Part shown: piece by piece, positions 1 to 8,864 of the stretch | Layout of the letters: the number at the start of each line of letters is the position of its first letter | How positions within the stretch are numbered: position 1 is the first letter of the stretch | DNA from: Hahella sp. KA22 | Lineage (GTDB): Bacteria; Pseudomonadota; Gammaproteobacteria; Pseudomonadales; Oleiphilaceae | Length of the DNA: 64,000 bases | NCBI RefSeq assembly: GCF_004135205.1 | Contig: NZ_CP035490.1 | Location: 1,054,001-1,118,000, forward strand | Reading direction: 5' to 3' | The notes under the pieces: model-generated | Told to the model about the DNA's origin: nothing | The model's input: only the letters and a program-made list of their open reading frames with translations | The model's database searches: none | Made by a program: the position numbers and the translations under genes

Positions 1-384
1 GGACAGTAGATCAGTAAACTCATTGATGTAGCGCGATGAGGCTTCGATATTTGAGGACAGTTGTTTGATGTCGGCCACACTTTGCTGGGTGGTGTCGACG
101 GTGCCCACCGCCACTTCCACGGACTGTTCCGTCACTCCTTTAATTTGTGCGGAGTGATCCATAAACGCTTCCAACTGATGGCAACTGTCCTGAATCTCAG
201 ACAGTCGCTTTTCCGTGGATTTCTTTACTTTGACGGCATTGTCGTGGATCGATTTCGCCATGGCCGCAGGGCTCTTCTCCATAAGCCTGTCTAGCAATTC
301 CGCTTTGCGCTCCAACTCCCGCAAGCGTGAGTTGTCTATGATGGTCTGGTCGTCATTTGCGCGTGGTTTGCCGAATCCGAACAT
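1..384 (-). CDS. Methyl-accepting chemotaxis-like protein, N-terminal part (runs off the left edge)
   Basis: An open frame on the minus strand starts with ATG at 384 and stays open for 128 codons to the window edge, so the C-terminal part is missing. The protein begins MFGFGKPRAND and continues as a polar, heptad-rich helix with no hydrophobic segment, so this part is cytoplasmic. Residues about 75-128 contain Ser/Thr/Gln-rich repeats (SVEVAVGTVDTTQQSVADIK) like the helical signalling hairpin of chemotaxis transducers. I infer a soluble transducer, but the conserved hairpin tip is outside the window, so another long coiled-coil protein remains possible. Its start lies 150 bases from the end of the diguanylate cyclase on the same strand. 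Confidence 0.6.
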   Translation of the reverse strand, partial: MFGFGKPRANDDQTIIDNSRLRELERKAELLDRLMEKSPAAMAKSIHDNAVKVKKSTEKRLSEIQDSCHQLEAFMDHSAQIKGVTEQSVEVAVGTVDTTQQSVADIKQLSSNIEASSRYINEFTDLLS

Positions 385-534
385 ATTCTTATCCGCCTGT
401 GGTCATGTTTTTGGTCATCGCCCGATTTTAGCGGGCCTGCGCCAGTGGATGGCGTCAAGGAGTATTCTTGAGTGTAGACGCAGGCGGTAAATTTCGCCTG
501 CGCAAATCTATTTAAAATTCATAAAGATGAGGGG

Positions 535-1752
535 TCAGTATTGCGGTCCTTTCTCTGAATTTACAGGCGTCAGAACGCCATCCAGCGATGACCAGAATAC
601 GCAATTGCGACCATAAGACTTGGCCTGATAGAGCGCTTTGTCCGCAAGCTCCAGGAGTTGTTTAGGGGGCATGGTCTCTCTGGGAACGCCACTGACCCCG
701 CCAATACTGATTGTGACGGATACTGGGTCCGATAGATTCCAGACAGCGCATGCCGCCACCGCTTTGCGTAGTTTCTCCGCCAGGGCGGCGGCTTCCTCCG
801 CATCGACGCCGGGCAAAATGATGCCAAACTCTTCTCCCCCATAGCGAGCCAGGACATCGCTGTTGCGTTGTAATTGGCGCATCAGAGTTTGTGCGGTTTG
901 CACCAGACATTCGTCTCCAACCAAGTGGCCGTAGCGATCATTGACCCGCTTGAAATGATCGATATCGATGAGCAGGAGCGATATGGGGTAGTTCAAGCGA
1001 GAGGCTCGCCGCAAATCGGCGTTCAGAATCTGATCGAAGTAACGGCGGTTTTTGACGCCTGTCAGACCATCTTGAATCGTCAGCTCGGTCAGGTATTTGG
1101 CCTGTTGTGACAGCTTTATGATGCTTAATACAGCGACTTCGTATTCGTGACGGGGCAGGGTGGAGATCCAGCTCATGCCCAGGCCGAAAGTCATCAGTAG
1201 AAAGCCTACCGCGCCAGGTTGGGTGGTGTAAGGGGAAAACAACGCCAGAGTCATGGGCGCCAGCAGGCAAATGATGAACAGATTCACCATGCGACCCAGA
1301 ATCGCCAGAGATGCGGCTCCACCGGCGCACAGTCCGAGAGTACAAGTAAGAAACAAAGGGAAGTGTGGTGCAAAAGGCGTAGGAAGCACCGATAGCGCAG
1401 CGATACCGCCCCACAGACCTGCGCTGAAGCTGGCGCCGAATAATAGAGGCATATAAGAAGCCTCCTTCCCTACTTCAAGCTTACGCATGAACTGGTGCAT
1501 CGCGTAATAACGATAGCCTGATACGGCGATGATCAGCAGGGCGACATAAGCCAGCCAAAGAGATTTCTCTGGCGTGGGTGAGCTGAACATGATCGCCGCG
1601 GAGATGAACACCCAGGTTGCGGGATAGAACAGGATTCCGGGGCGCTGGCGGTTGGCCAGGTCACGTTTGCGTTGCTGCTCCAGTTCATCTCGCAACTCCG
1701 GCGGGAGGTCCCGTTTATTTGGCGAATTGCGATGGAAGGCGAATCCTCGCAT
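535..1752 (-). CDS. Membrane-anchored diguanylate cyclase (GGDEF)
   Basis: This 405-residue protein makes cyclic di-GMP from two GTP. After a charged cytoplasmic N-terminus (about 45 residues, rich in Arg, Lys and Glu) there are about six hydrophobic segments up to residue 205. A GGDEF domain follows from about residue 225 (TIQDGLTGVKNRRYF). The active-site signature is GGEEF, and an RNSD tetrad exactly five residues upstream forms the inhibitory I-site (RxxD). Catalysis and product feedback are therefore both expected. The membrane module does not look like a sensor family I can name. It has no operon partner; ohrR is divergent 195 bases away. A second enzyme of the same plan lies at 5033-6151. 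Confidence 0.9.
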   Translation of the reverse strand: MRGFAFHRNSPNKRDLPPELRDELEQQRKRDLANRQRPGILFYPATWVFISAAIMFSSPTPEKSLWLAYVALLIIAVSGYRYYAMHQFMRKLEVGKEASYMPLLFGASFSAGLWGGIAALSVLPTPFAPHFPLFLTCTLGLCAGGAASLAILGRMVNLFIICLLAPMTLALFSPYTTQPGAVGFLLMTFGLGMSWISTLPRHEYEVAVLSIIKLSQQAKYLTELTIQDGLTGVKNRRYFDQILNADLRRASRLNYPISLLLIDIDHFKRVNDRYGHLVGDECLVQTAQTLMRQLQRNSDVLARYGGEEFGIILPGVDAEEAAALAEKLRKAVAACAVWNLSDPVSVTISIGGVSGVPRETMPPKQLLELADKALYQAKSYGRNCVFWSSLDGVLTPVNSEKGPQY

Positions 1753-1887
1753 GGGATGTTCCCAATAGGAGTAAATTTTTGACTATAAGCGCATACTGCT
1801 ACTTTTTCACGCCTTGAAACGCGCATGCCGGTTCCTCTGTCTCGACCCGACGGATGGATGGCGTACAATGCTCCGGGCAGCCTGCGG

Positions 1888-1902
1888 ATAATTTAAATAT
1901 TA
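1888..1902. promoter_or_regulatory. AT-rich imperfect palindrome upstream of ohrR
   Basis: ATAATTTAAATATTA lies 46 bases before the ohrR-like gene, in the 195-base gap between it and the divergent diguanylate cyclase. OhrR repressors bind AT-rich inverted repeats and often control their own gene, so this is a candidate operator. The two halves are not perfectly symmetric and the match is weak. Confidence 0.25.
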
Positions 1903-1947
1903 GCCGCTTTCCCCGCATAGAGCGCGCTGCAGGACTAGAAAAAGAGA

Positions 1948-2412
1948 ATGACGATTATGACGACCCCTCCCGGAAAGGCCTTAAAACTTGGCGAGCAGCT
2001 TTGTTTCGCTCTTTACTCCACTTCGTTGGCGATGAGTAAACTCTATAAACCCCTATTGAGCGAGTTGGGACTGACCTATCCGCAATATCTCATCATGCTG
2101 GTGCTTTGGGAGCAGGAAGGGGTGACCTCTTCGGAGCTGGCGAAACAATTGACCCAGGATCTCGGCGCTCTGAGCCCTGTGGTTAAGCGTCTGGAAAAAG
2201 AGGGACTGCTGCAACGCAAACGCTCAACGGAAGATGAGAGAGTCGTGCGTCTGTTTTTAACGGAAGCGGGAAAACAATTAAGGGACTCTGCGGAAAGCAT
2301 TCCAGAGCAAGTGTTGTGTATGTCTGGATTAGGAATGGATGAAGCGAAGGCGTTGCGGAAGCAACTGGAAGAGTTGCGTCAGGCGTTGTCAAAGCGCGAT
2401 AAGTTAGAGTGA
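1948..2412 (+). CDS. ohrR: OhrR-like MarR-family organic peroxide sensor
   Basis: This 154-residue winged-helix regulator resembles OhrR along its whole length. The N-terminal helix carries the OhrR signature QLCFALYSTSLAMSKLYKPLL, with the single reactive Cys that organic hydroperoxides oxidise to release DNA. The LGLTYPQYLIMLVLWE stretch follows, then the recognition helix around LSPVVKRLEKEGL and the DERVV wing. OhrR normally represses ohr, a peroxide reductase; no ohr lies next to it here, so the target is probably elsewhere. An ATG nine bases downstream (1957) has better spacing from the AAAGAGA ribosome binding site and may be the real start. A hairpin terminator follows the stop. Confidence 0.85.
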   Translation: MTIMTTPPGKALKLGEQLCFALYSTSLAMSKLYKPLLSELGLTYPQYLIMLVLWEQEGVTSSELAKQLTQDLGALSPVVKRLEKEGLLQRKRSTEDERVVRLFLTEAGKQLRDSAESIPEQVLCMSGLGMDEAKALRKQLEELRQALSKRDKLE

Positions 2413-2448
2413 GGCGCTGTTGCAAGTTAAAGGTTGAAAGATAAAACA

Positions 2449-2470
2449 AAGCCGGCGTTGCCGGCTTTTC
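2449..2470. terminator. Bidirectional intrinsic terminator between ohrR and the PEP-CTERM gene
   Basis: AAGCCGG and CCGGCTT form a 7-bp stem around a CGTTG loop. The sequence is T-rich on the right, and reads as a T-rich tail (GGCTTTGTTTT) on the minus strand. It lies between two convergent genes and can serve both. Confidence 0.8.
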
Positions 2471-2484
2471 TATTTAAGCGAGAA

Positions 2485-3216
2485 TTATGCCGCTTTACGG
2501 CGACGGGACAAGCCGAAGCCAGCCAGACCCAGGCCAATCAGCGCTACTGTCGCAGGCTCTGGAACATCGACAGTTTCGATGGTGACATGTCTCAGTTTGA
2601 AGTGGTCATTGTATGAAGACCAGCTCTCGCCGAAGGCAGGGTTGTATGCGCCAATCAACCAGAATTTGGATGCGATGTCCGTGCCAGTAGCAGTTTCGTT
2701 TTTCTTGGTGTCGGCGTAGTTGCCCGCTACGCTCCAGCCGTCGCCCAACAGATCGTTCCACTCTTTGTCATTCAGGTCATAAGCGGAAGCGCCGCCAGTG
2801 TAGGCCAGAATGGAAACGTCAGAGTCGGAGTAATACCAGCCGTTCTTGAAAGAGCTCAGGTTAACGGCTTCAGAAAAGGACAGCATGAGCATGTCGTAGT
2901 CGGCGCCGTAGCCGCTGTCGTTGTCAATGGAATGCTCAGGAGAGGCGCAACGATCAGCTCTGTACTCGTCGTCGTTACAAACGCCCAGGCCGTCCCAACG
3001 TCCCAGACGCGCATCTTCGAGTTTGTTGTCGGAAGAACCTTTGGTGTCGCTCCATGCGGTGACAGTCAGGCCCAGGCCGTCTTTAGAGTAAGAAATAGAG
3101 TTGTTGTAGGAACCGTAAGCAACGCCATCATTCAGGTCCCAGGAGATAGTGCTTGCGAATGCTGAGGAAACCGCCAGCCCGGAGACCAGTACGCTTTTTG
3201 CGATAAATTTGATCAT
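2485..3216 (-). CDS. PEP-CTERM exosortase-dependent surface protein (XDP1-like)
   Basis: This 243-residue exported protein has a signal peptide (about residues 1-21, cut after AFA). It ends in a canonical PEP-CTERM sorting tail: VPEPATVALIGLGLAGFGLS followed by RRRKAA. Such tails are recognised by exosortase (EpsH family) and the proteins are linked to extracellular polysaccharide and floc or biofilm formation. The body is rich in Asp, Ser, Gly, Trp and Tyr, with two cysteines around an Asp/Glu/Arg-rich loop (VCNDDEYRADRC), and it resembles the exosortase-dependent protein type XDP1; that family label is from memory. No exosortase is in the window. It is monocistronic, with a terminator behind it and a 391-base non-coding region in front. 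Confidence 0.85.
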   Translation of the reverse strand: MIKFIAKSVLVSGLAVSSAFASTISWDLNDGVAYGSYNNSISYSKDGLGLTVTAWSDTKGSSDNKLEDARLGRWDGLGVCNDDEYRADRCASPEHSIDNDSGYGADYDMLMLSFSEAVNLSSFKNGWYYSDSDVSILAYTGGASAYDLNDKEWNDLLGDGWSVAGNYADTKKNETATGTDIASKFWLIGAYNPAFGESWSSYNDHFKLRHVTIETVDVPEPATVALIGLGLAGFGLSRRRKAA

Positions 3217-3607
3217 GTCGTTACTCCATTAAGAAATATCTTTGAGGTTGTAGTGAAATTCTGGCTCATTAGATAGCAATAGGCGTGCCACATGTTTTAA
3301 AACAAAGAGTTAGGTGTATTGTTAAGGTTGATTGTGTAAAGGAATATGACGCTTTGTCTCGCCCAATAAAGTAGGTCTACGATAACTTTCTTTGTGCGTG
3401 GCCTTGGCGCGCAAGGCCTTCGGGGCGGATTGCATTTTTAGTGCGGTAGACTATTTTTTATACATGTGTAAAGGGAAATAGTGGGTGAAATTTCCCTGGT
3501 CGCTGATGCCTCTTCGATTCTGCTGGAGAACGCGCGATTGACGCCACGCTTGCCTGCGCCGACAAGGATCGAAGACCGGCCCGCAATGCAATACGGGGGA
3601 GGGATGT
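3217..3607. other. 391-base intergenic region between divergent genes
   Basis: This region separates the PEP-CTERM gene (minus) from the DUF2235 gene (plus). It is AT-rich near the PEP-CTERM start and must hold both promoters. No convincing small gene was found. GGGGGAGGG at 3595-3603 is the ribosome binding site of the downstream ATG at 3608. Confidence 0.5.
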
Positions 3608-4942
3608 ATGGGCAAGTCGATAGTTGTCTGCTGCGACGGTACTTGGAATAGACCGGAATCCGAACAGGATGTGAATTGTCATCCTACGAACGTGCTCAAA
3701 CTGGTGCGCTCTATTACGCCTTGTTACCAAGGGGCGCATCAGGTGGTGTTCTACGATATGGGCGTGGGTGTGAACGGTTTGTGGGACCGTTTTGTTGGGG
3801 GCGCGTTGGGTGCAGGACTGGCCGATAATGTCATGGATGCTTATCGCTTTCTGGCTAATAACTGGTCGGAAGGTGATCGCATTTATCTGTTTGGATTCAG
3901 CCGCGGCGCCTACACTGTCAGGTCTCTCGCCGGCTTCATTCATTTATTCGGGTTACTGCCGAAATATGAAATGAAAAATTTCCCTTTAGCCTACAGCTAT
4001 TATCGCACCCAGCCAGAGGAACGTGAGCAGTTGGCGCAGGCCTACACTGCCCGTCGCTTGATTGATCTGGTGGAGAGTCAGAATCGGCGCGTGGAAATTG
4101 AGTTCATGGGGGTGTGGGACACCGTTGGCGCGTTGGGCGCTCCCATTACGGGTTTGCGCGCGCTGTCCCGACGCTGGGTGGGGTTCCATGACACGCAGTT
4201 GTCCGATACGGTGAAGTTCGCCGTGCAGGCTCTTGCGATTGACGAGTTGCGCAAGCCGTTCTCCCCGGATCTGTGGACTCATCATCCTGACGCTTCCGAG
4301 CTGCGCCGTGACCGGGATAACCAGCGCATATTGCAGGTTTGGTTGCCGGGTAGCCATTCGGATGTGGGAGGCGGTTACAGTGAAGCGGAGTTGTCAGATT
4401 TGACCCTGGCGTTCATGAGTGAACAAGCCAGGGCTCATGGCCTCTACTCTGACCCGTCCATGGTGATGTCCACCGCTGAGGAGCATCGCGAAATGGGCTC
4501 CTTACATGATGAATTCAACGGCATTTATTCTGCTATGGGCGAATTCTGTCGTCCGATTGGTCCCCAGCAGCGAGAAGAGCTTGGGTTAGAACTGGGGGTG
4601 AATGAGAAAATTCATCACTTTGCGAAAGTAAGGTCGGACAATAAAGGCGCAGGGCTCAATAAGGGCAACTTGTACGCCGCATTCAATGATCATGTTCCGC
4701 TGTTCTATCCCCGTAGATGTGAGCGCATTCTTGTGGATGAAGCCGCAGTGAGCGCGACGCTTACCGGAACGGGAGAACTTTGCCGGGTGCTGGATTATTC
4801 CGGCGCTGGCGCCCGTTTGGAGGCGGTCGGCGCTATCAGCGAACACAATCGCGTTACCGTTCGGCATCCGTTATGGGGTGAGCGGTTTGCGGAAGTGAAA
4901 TGGCGTAATGGACAAGAGGCGGGATTGGCATTCGCCGCATGA
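3608..4942 (+). CDS. DUF2235 alpha/beta-hydrolase (Tle1-related phospholipase fold)
   Basis: This 444-residue protein is a DUF2235 hydrolase. The N-terminus KSIVVCCDGTWNRPES is the family opening motif. The nucleophile elbow is GFSRGAY (GxSxG) near residue 99, and a GSHSDVGGGY motif near residue 250 supplies the conserved His-Asp region. Some family members (Tle1) are type VI secretion phospholipase effectors, but there is no vgrG, PAAR or immunity gene here, and the protein has no signal peptide or membrane segment. It is more likely a stand-alone cytoplasmic esterase or lipase of unknown substrate. The start is supported by GGGGGAGGG four bases upstream of ATG. The next gene, a diguanylate cyclase, begins 90 bases downstream on the same strand and may be co-transcribed. 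Confidence 0.8.
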   Translation: MGKSIVVCCDGTWNRPESEQDVNCHPTNVLKLVRSITPCYQGAHQVVFYDMGVGVNGLWDRFVGGALGAGLADNVMDAYRFLANNWSEGDRIYLFGFSRGAYTVRSLAGFIHLFGLLPKYEMKNFPLAYSYYRTQPEEREQLAQAYTARRLIDLVESQNRRVEIEFMGVWDTVGALGAPITGLRALSRRWVGFHDTQLSDTVKFAVQALAIDELRKPFSPDLWTHHPDASELRRDRDNQRILQVWLPGSHSDVGGGYSEAELSDLTLAFMSEQARAHGLYSDPSMVMSTAEEHREMGSLHDEFNGIYSAMGEFCRPIGPQQREELGLELGVNEKIHHFAKVRSDNKGAGLNKGNLYAAFNDHVPLFYPRRCERILVDEAAVSATLTGTGELCRVLDYSGAGARLEAVGAISEHNRVTVRHPLWGERFAEVKWRNGQEAGLAFAA

Positions 4943-5032
4943 CGGATTAAGCGGTTCCGTTCCTTTGCGCCTGGAGATCAGCGTGGCTCCAGAGCGTAGA
5001 AATGGGTCAAAAGGAAAGGAGCGCGAAGGACA

Positions 5033-6151
5033 GTGAGCAGCAGCCTGGACGAACGGATCAAGAGCCATCAGCACATTCGTAAACGCCGCACACTGATGAC
5101 TTTTGGGTCTTACCTCCTCACCTTTGCCGTCGCCATGGCGGGATGGTCGTCTGGCTTGCTTGAACTGCGCTATGCGATGCATTTTCTCATCATGAGCGTC
5201 GCCATCAACGGCGGTTTTTATCTGTGCTTTCTGAGTAATTGGAATTTAAGCCGTAAGGATCCCAATCTTACGGAAGAGCAGATGCTGGTCTCGTTATTCC
5301 CCCCGCTGTATATCATGTACTTCATGGATGACAATCAGGCCCGCAGCGCGGTGGCGATGGTGGCTATTATCCCTTTGTTATACGGTATCCTCGGCATCGA
5401 CACTAAGCGTTATATTCGTGTTGCTGCAGCCTATTTCGGAGGTTATCTGGGGCTGCTGTGTTTGTTGTTATGGTTAAAGCCGCGCCTGGTGACGCCAAAC
5501 TCTGAATTTGTACTGTTGACTGCGCTTTTCATGGTGATGGCGCAAATGGCTCTGATCGGCGGCTTTATCAGTAAATTACGTGCGAGCCTCAGGGTAAAGA
5601 ATCATCAATTGAACGAAGCGCTGGAAAAAATCAGCGTGATGGCGAGTACGGATGAGTTAACCGGGCTCTGTACTCGACGTGAACTAATGAAGCAATTATC
5701 CAATGAGATCAGTCGTTGCCGGCGTAGTTCAGGGGCTTTGTCTCTCTGTTTGCTGGACATCGATCACTTCAAGCGCATCAACGATTCTTATGGTCACCAG
5801 GCCGGTGACGCCGTGCTGAAAAAAGTGGCGGAAACCATGCAGTCCCTGGTGCGCTCCATCGATTGTTTGGGACGCTATGGTGGCGAGGAGTTTTTGCTGG
5901 TTCTCCCGCAAACCCCTCTCGACGGCGCTTTCATTACGGCTGAGCGACTGCGACGGGCGGTGATGGATATTCCCTTTCCAGAAGTCGCGCCGGAGTTTCG
6001 CGTCACCATATCTCTTGGCGCGGCGGAGCTGGAAGAGGGAGAGGCCATGGAAGCCTTGATCGCCAGAGCGGATCAAGCCTTGTATGCGGCCAAAGGCGCG
6101 GGACGTAATCGAGTGGTATCCGCGGAGCAAACCGCGGACACCGTGCCCTAA
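5033..6151 (+). CDS. Membrane diguanylate cyclase (GGDEF)
   Basis: This 372-residue protein starts at a GTG preceded by GAAGGA. About six hydrophobic segments occupy residues 20-185 and a short coiled linker follows (LNEALEKISVMASTDELTGL). The GGDEF domain then carries GGEEF with an RSID I-site five residues upstream, so an active, feedback-inhibited cyclase is expected. The membrane part resembles that of the cyclase at 535-1752 in layout, though the sequences are clearly different. It converges on the di-haem peroxidase gene with only a 12-base gap. Confidence 0.9.
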   Translation: MSSSLDERIKSHQHIRKRRTLMTFGSYLLTFAVAMAGWSSGLLELRYAMHFLIMSVAINGGFYLCFLSNWNLSRKDPNLTEEQMLVSLFPPLYIMYFMDDNQARSAVAMVAIIPLLYGILGIDTKRYIRVAAAYFGGYLGLLCLLLWLKPRLVTPNSEFVLLTALFMVMAQMALIGGFISKLRASLRVKNHQLNEALEKISVMASTDELTGLCTRRELMKQLSNEISRCRRSSGALSLCLLDIDHFKRINDSYGHQAGDAVLKKVAETMQSLVRSIDCLGRYGGEEFLLVLPQTPLDGAFITAERLRRAVMDIPFPEVAPEFRVTISLGAAELEEGEAMEALIARADQALYAAKGAGRNRVVSAEQTADTVP

Positions 6152-6163
6152 AACAGCTTAATA

Positions 6164-7519
6164 TCAGTCGCTGACTGCAATGCCGCTGGGAACCTGGCTG
6201 GGAATCAGTTTACGGAGATTAAGACTGTCCGTATCCGTTAACGTGTGCAGAAAGGCGATTAATGCGCTGACTTCCGCATCGGATAACGGGTTAGGGCGCA
6301 GCTCGTTGTTCTGAGCGATCTTGTCCCGTAACGAAACATCCTCATACCCCTGAAAGTCAATCTCGTCCAGGTCGCTGCGCGAGGGCATCAACACTTGCGA
6401 TCTGTCGTAGTTGTCCAATGACTCCAGCGCATTCAGGTGATGCCTGACGACGCCCTCCAGTGATGCATAAGCGCCGCTGTGGCCGTATGGGGCAGTATGC
6501 GCGACGTTACGCAGCGAGGGCGTTTTGAACTTGGCGAAATCGCTCTGTTCACGACTGGCTTCCGTCCGACCGCGATCCTCTAACGGCATGCGCACCTCCG
6601 GTCCGGGGCCAATCTGTGGCATGGCGATGTTATGGAAGCTGTGGTCGGTCTGGAATTTACCGCTATGACAGCTGTCGCAACCCGCCGCGCCATAGAATAA
6701 ATTCATACCTTCCACTTCCTTCGGACTGAGTGCGTCGACATCGCCTCGCAGATACTGATCAAAACGGCTGTTATCGGCGCGAAAGGCGCTGGTTTCAAAG
6801 GCGGCGATGGCGTTTGCATAATGGGCGATCTTGATATCTTCAGGCAGACTGATGTTGGGATACGCGGCCTGGAATAACTCGACATATTCGGGAATGGCGC
6901 GGATGCGTTTTAGGTAGCCCTCCCAAATGGGACGGAAGCGACCATTGCCGGGGCGGACGGAATCGGCGATTTCATTCTCGCCGCGCTGCCCGATCATTTC
7001 ATTGAGGTTGGCGATGGGAAACAGCGCCTGTCCGGCCAGGACGTTATCCAGTCCACCTGGTTTTTCCGGGCCGGCCGGAATACTGATTTCGCTGGGCTTG
7101 TCTGCATTGCCCTCCATGATGCCCTGCCAATTGAGATGGATGAACTCCCGCGCGCCCAGGTTATAAAGGTGTGGCGCATGTCGGCCTATACGACCGGGCA
7201 CGGCGTCGTCGCCGGAACCTGTGGTGCGATAAGGACCAATAAAACGCCCACCTTCGCCAATGCCCAAAGACAGACCATCCGTTGTGGCGAGCAGTGGGTT
7301 ATGACAGGTGGCGCAGGATATATTGCGATTGCCGCTCATGATCTTGTCGAAAAAGAGCATGCGCCCCAACTCATATTTAGCCGGAGCCGGATCGCCATTA
7401 TCGTAGTAATCCGAATCGACGACAGGCATTGGTAAAGGCCCGGCAAAGGCGCGTGCGCTGGTTAAGATAGTAAGTGCGATAGAACGACGTAAGAGATTAT
7501 TTTGATTGGAATGAGTCAC
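6164..7519 (-). CDS. Periplasmic di-haem cytochrome c peroxidase / MauG-family protein
   Basis: This 451-residue protein has an N-terminal signal sequence (hydrophobic stretch around residues 12-25, ending ARAFA). It carries two haem-binding CxxCH motifs: CATCH near residue 70 and CDSCH near residue 280. The first is preceded by LGRMLFFDKIMSGNRNISC, typical of bacterial cytochrome c peroxidases and MauG-like enzymes. Near the C-terminus, FKTPSLRNVAHTAPYGHSG is the other family hallmark. The enzyme should reduce peroxide, or oxidise an unknown partner, in the periplasm. It is longer than classical CcpA-type peroxidases (about 330-350 residues) because of insertions after the first haem. The neighbouring LysR gene runs on the same strand but is 291 bases away. 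Confidence 0.85.
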   Translation of the reverse strand: MTHSNQNNLLRRSIALTILTSARAFAGPLPMPVVDSDYYDNGDPAPAKYELGRMLFFDKIMSGNRNISCATCHNPLLATTDGLSLGIGEGGRFIGPYRTTGSGDDAVPGRIGRHAPHLYNLGAREFIHLNWQGIMEGNADKPSEISIPAGPEKPGGLDNVLAGQALFPIANLNEMIGQRGENEIADSVRPGNGRFRPIWEGYLKRIRAIPEYVELFQAAYPNISLPEDIKIAHYANAIAAFETSAFRADNSRFDQYLRGDVDALSPKEVEGMNLFYGAAGCDSCHSGKFQTDHSFHNIAMPQIGPGPEVRMPLEDRGRTEASREQSDFAKFKTPSLRNVAHTAPYGHSGAYASLEGVVRHHLNALESLDNYDRSQVLMPSRSDLDEIDFQGYEDVSLRDKIAQNNELRPNPLSDAEVSALIAFLHTLTDTDSLNLRKLIPSQVPSGIAVSD

Positions 7520-7810
7520 AGCATTCTCCCTGTAAAAGCTGTCGCAGTAATACTCCCTCTGCTTTGTATTATTTGTTGTTAGCTTGTATGAGGCGACGCG
7601 GGTTTTAGCGTCATTTTTCGTATTTTGGTTAACCCGGAGCCTCTGAAATTGATCCGACTTTGTATTTTTGGTGGCGTAGCTCTCCTTTGCTTTCTCGTTA
7701 GGTAGGTGTATGCGACTTTATTAAAATGAATTTTCTTTGTAAACAGAATGTTACGTTTCTTTCAGGAGGCCATCGGCTCCCGTCAGATGAGGCAATTCCT
7801 GACTCAATAT

Positions 7811-8695
7811 TTAGCTTGGCGGCGGTAACGTCGCCTGATCGCTAAGAAAATCTATAAAGGCTTTTATTCTGGCGCTGGTGAGGCGGCGGCTGGCGTGTAG
7901 GGCCCAGACTTCCACTGGTGGGGTGGGCAGGCGTCCCCAGTCGACCAGGGTTCCGTTAGCCAGATCCTGCGCGATTAAAGCATAGGGCAAGATGGCGACC
8001 AAGCCGCCAGTTAGAACAGCGTCGCGCTGCATCAGCGGGGAGGGCAGGCGTAGGGCGCTGCGAAGCAGGTAAGCCCGTTCGTTTGGGCCATCCAGTACGC
8101 GTAGCGTGCGCTCGTCTGGCGTGCTGGAGCGAGTGACCGCTGGTATGGGAACCGTTTCATCACGGGGGCGCGACATCCCGGCCCGGGCCACGAGGTGTTG
8201 GACGTTGCGCAGTATGCAGCGTCCAACGAGTTGGCTATCCGGGCGGGGATTGACGCGAATGACGACATCATATCCTTCTTCAATCAGGTCCACTTCGCGC
8301 TCTTCCACCGTCACTTCCAATTGGATTTCCGGATAGGCCTGCGCAAATTCGGCGGCGCGACGTCCCATCACCATATGTCCAAACATCATCGGGCAACTGA
8401 CGCGCAGGCGGCCGCGGGCAGGAGCGTGGTCGTGGGTCAATGCGGTCACCGCTTCATGCAGATCGGCCAGTAGGTCGCGTGTTCGCTCGTGCAGCCATCG
8501 TCCTTCTTCAGACAAGGCGAAAGCCCGATTGTCGCGGTTGATCAGACGAATCCCCAGCTGATCCTCTAATCCTCGAACCTGTCGGGAGAGCGTGGCCTTG
8601 GGTTTGCCAGAAGCCTGTTCCGCTCGACTGAAACCGCCATGGCGCGCGACGAGGTCGAAGTGAGCCAATGCGTCCAGGACAATTGGGTGTTTCAT
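7811..8695 (-). CDS. LysR-family transcriptional regulator
   Basis: This 294-residue protein has the N-terminal LysR winged helix (residues 5-65: FDLVARHGGFSRAEQASGKPKATLSRQVRGLE). A substrate-binding domain from about residue 90 (RGRLRVSCP) follows, of the CrgA/AaeR-like subgroup. It is divergent to the broken esterase gene, 169 bases apart. LysR proteins commonly regulate the divergent neighbour, so the esterase is the probable target. If the esterase is truly inactivated, the regulator may be left without its target. Confidence 0.88.
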   Translation of the reverse strand: MKHPIVLDALAHFDLVARHGGFSRAEQASGKPKATLSRQVRGLEDQLGIRLINRDNRAFALSEEGRWLHERTRDLLADLHEAVTALTHDHAPARGRLRVSCPMMFGHMVMGRRAAEFAQAYPEIQLEVTVEEREVDLIEEGYDVVIRVNPRPDSQLVGRCILRNVQHLVARAGMSRPRDETVPIPAVTRSSTPDERTLRVLDGPNERAYLLRSALRLPSPLMQRDAVLTGGLVAILPYALIAQDLANGTLVDWGRLPTPPVEVWALHASRRLTSARIKAFIDFLSDQATLPPPS

Positions 8696-8864
8696 TTATG
8701 GAACGCTCCGTCGGAATACTGGTTATTTATTCTCATTTATGGGATGACCTATTCTACCGGAGTTCCATTCACAGGGCGCAAGCAGACGGCGCTTAAACCC
8801 CGGCGCGTAGCGGTTGTTGTATCGCGCCTGTCGTAAGTTGTTTGAGTTACAGAGGTGTAAAAAG

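Noticed and set aside
3458-3943. Minus-strand open frame of 161 codons at the start of the DUF2235 gene
   Set aside because: Most of it is antisense to the DUF2235 coding sequence and it lacks a ribosome binding site.
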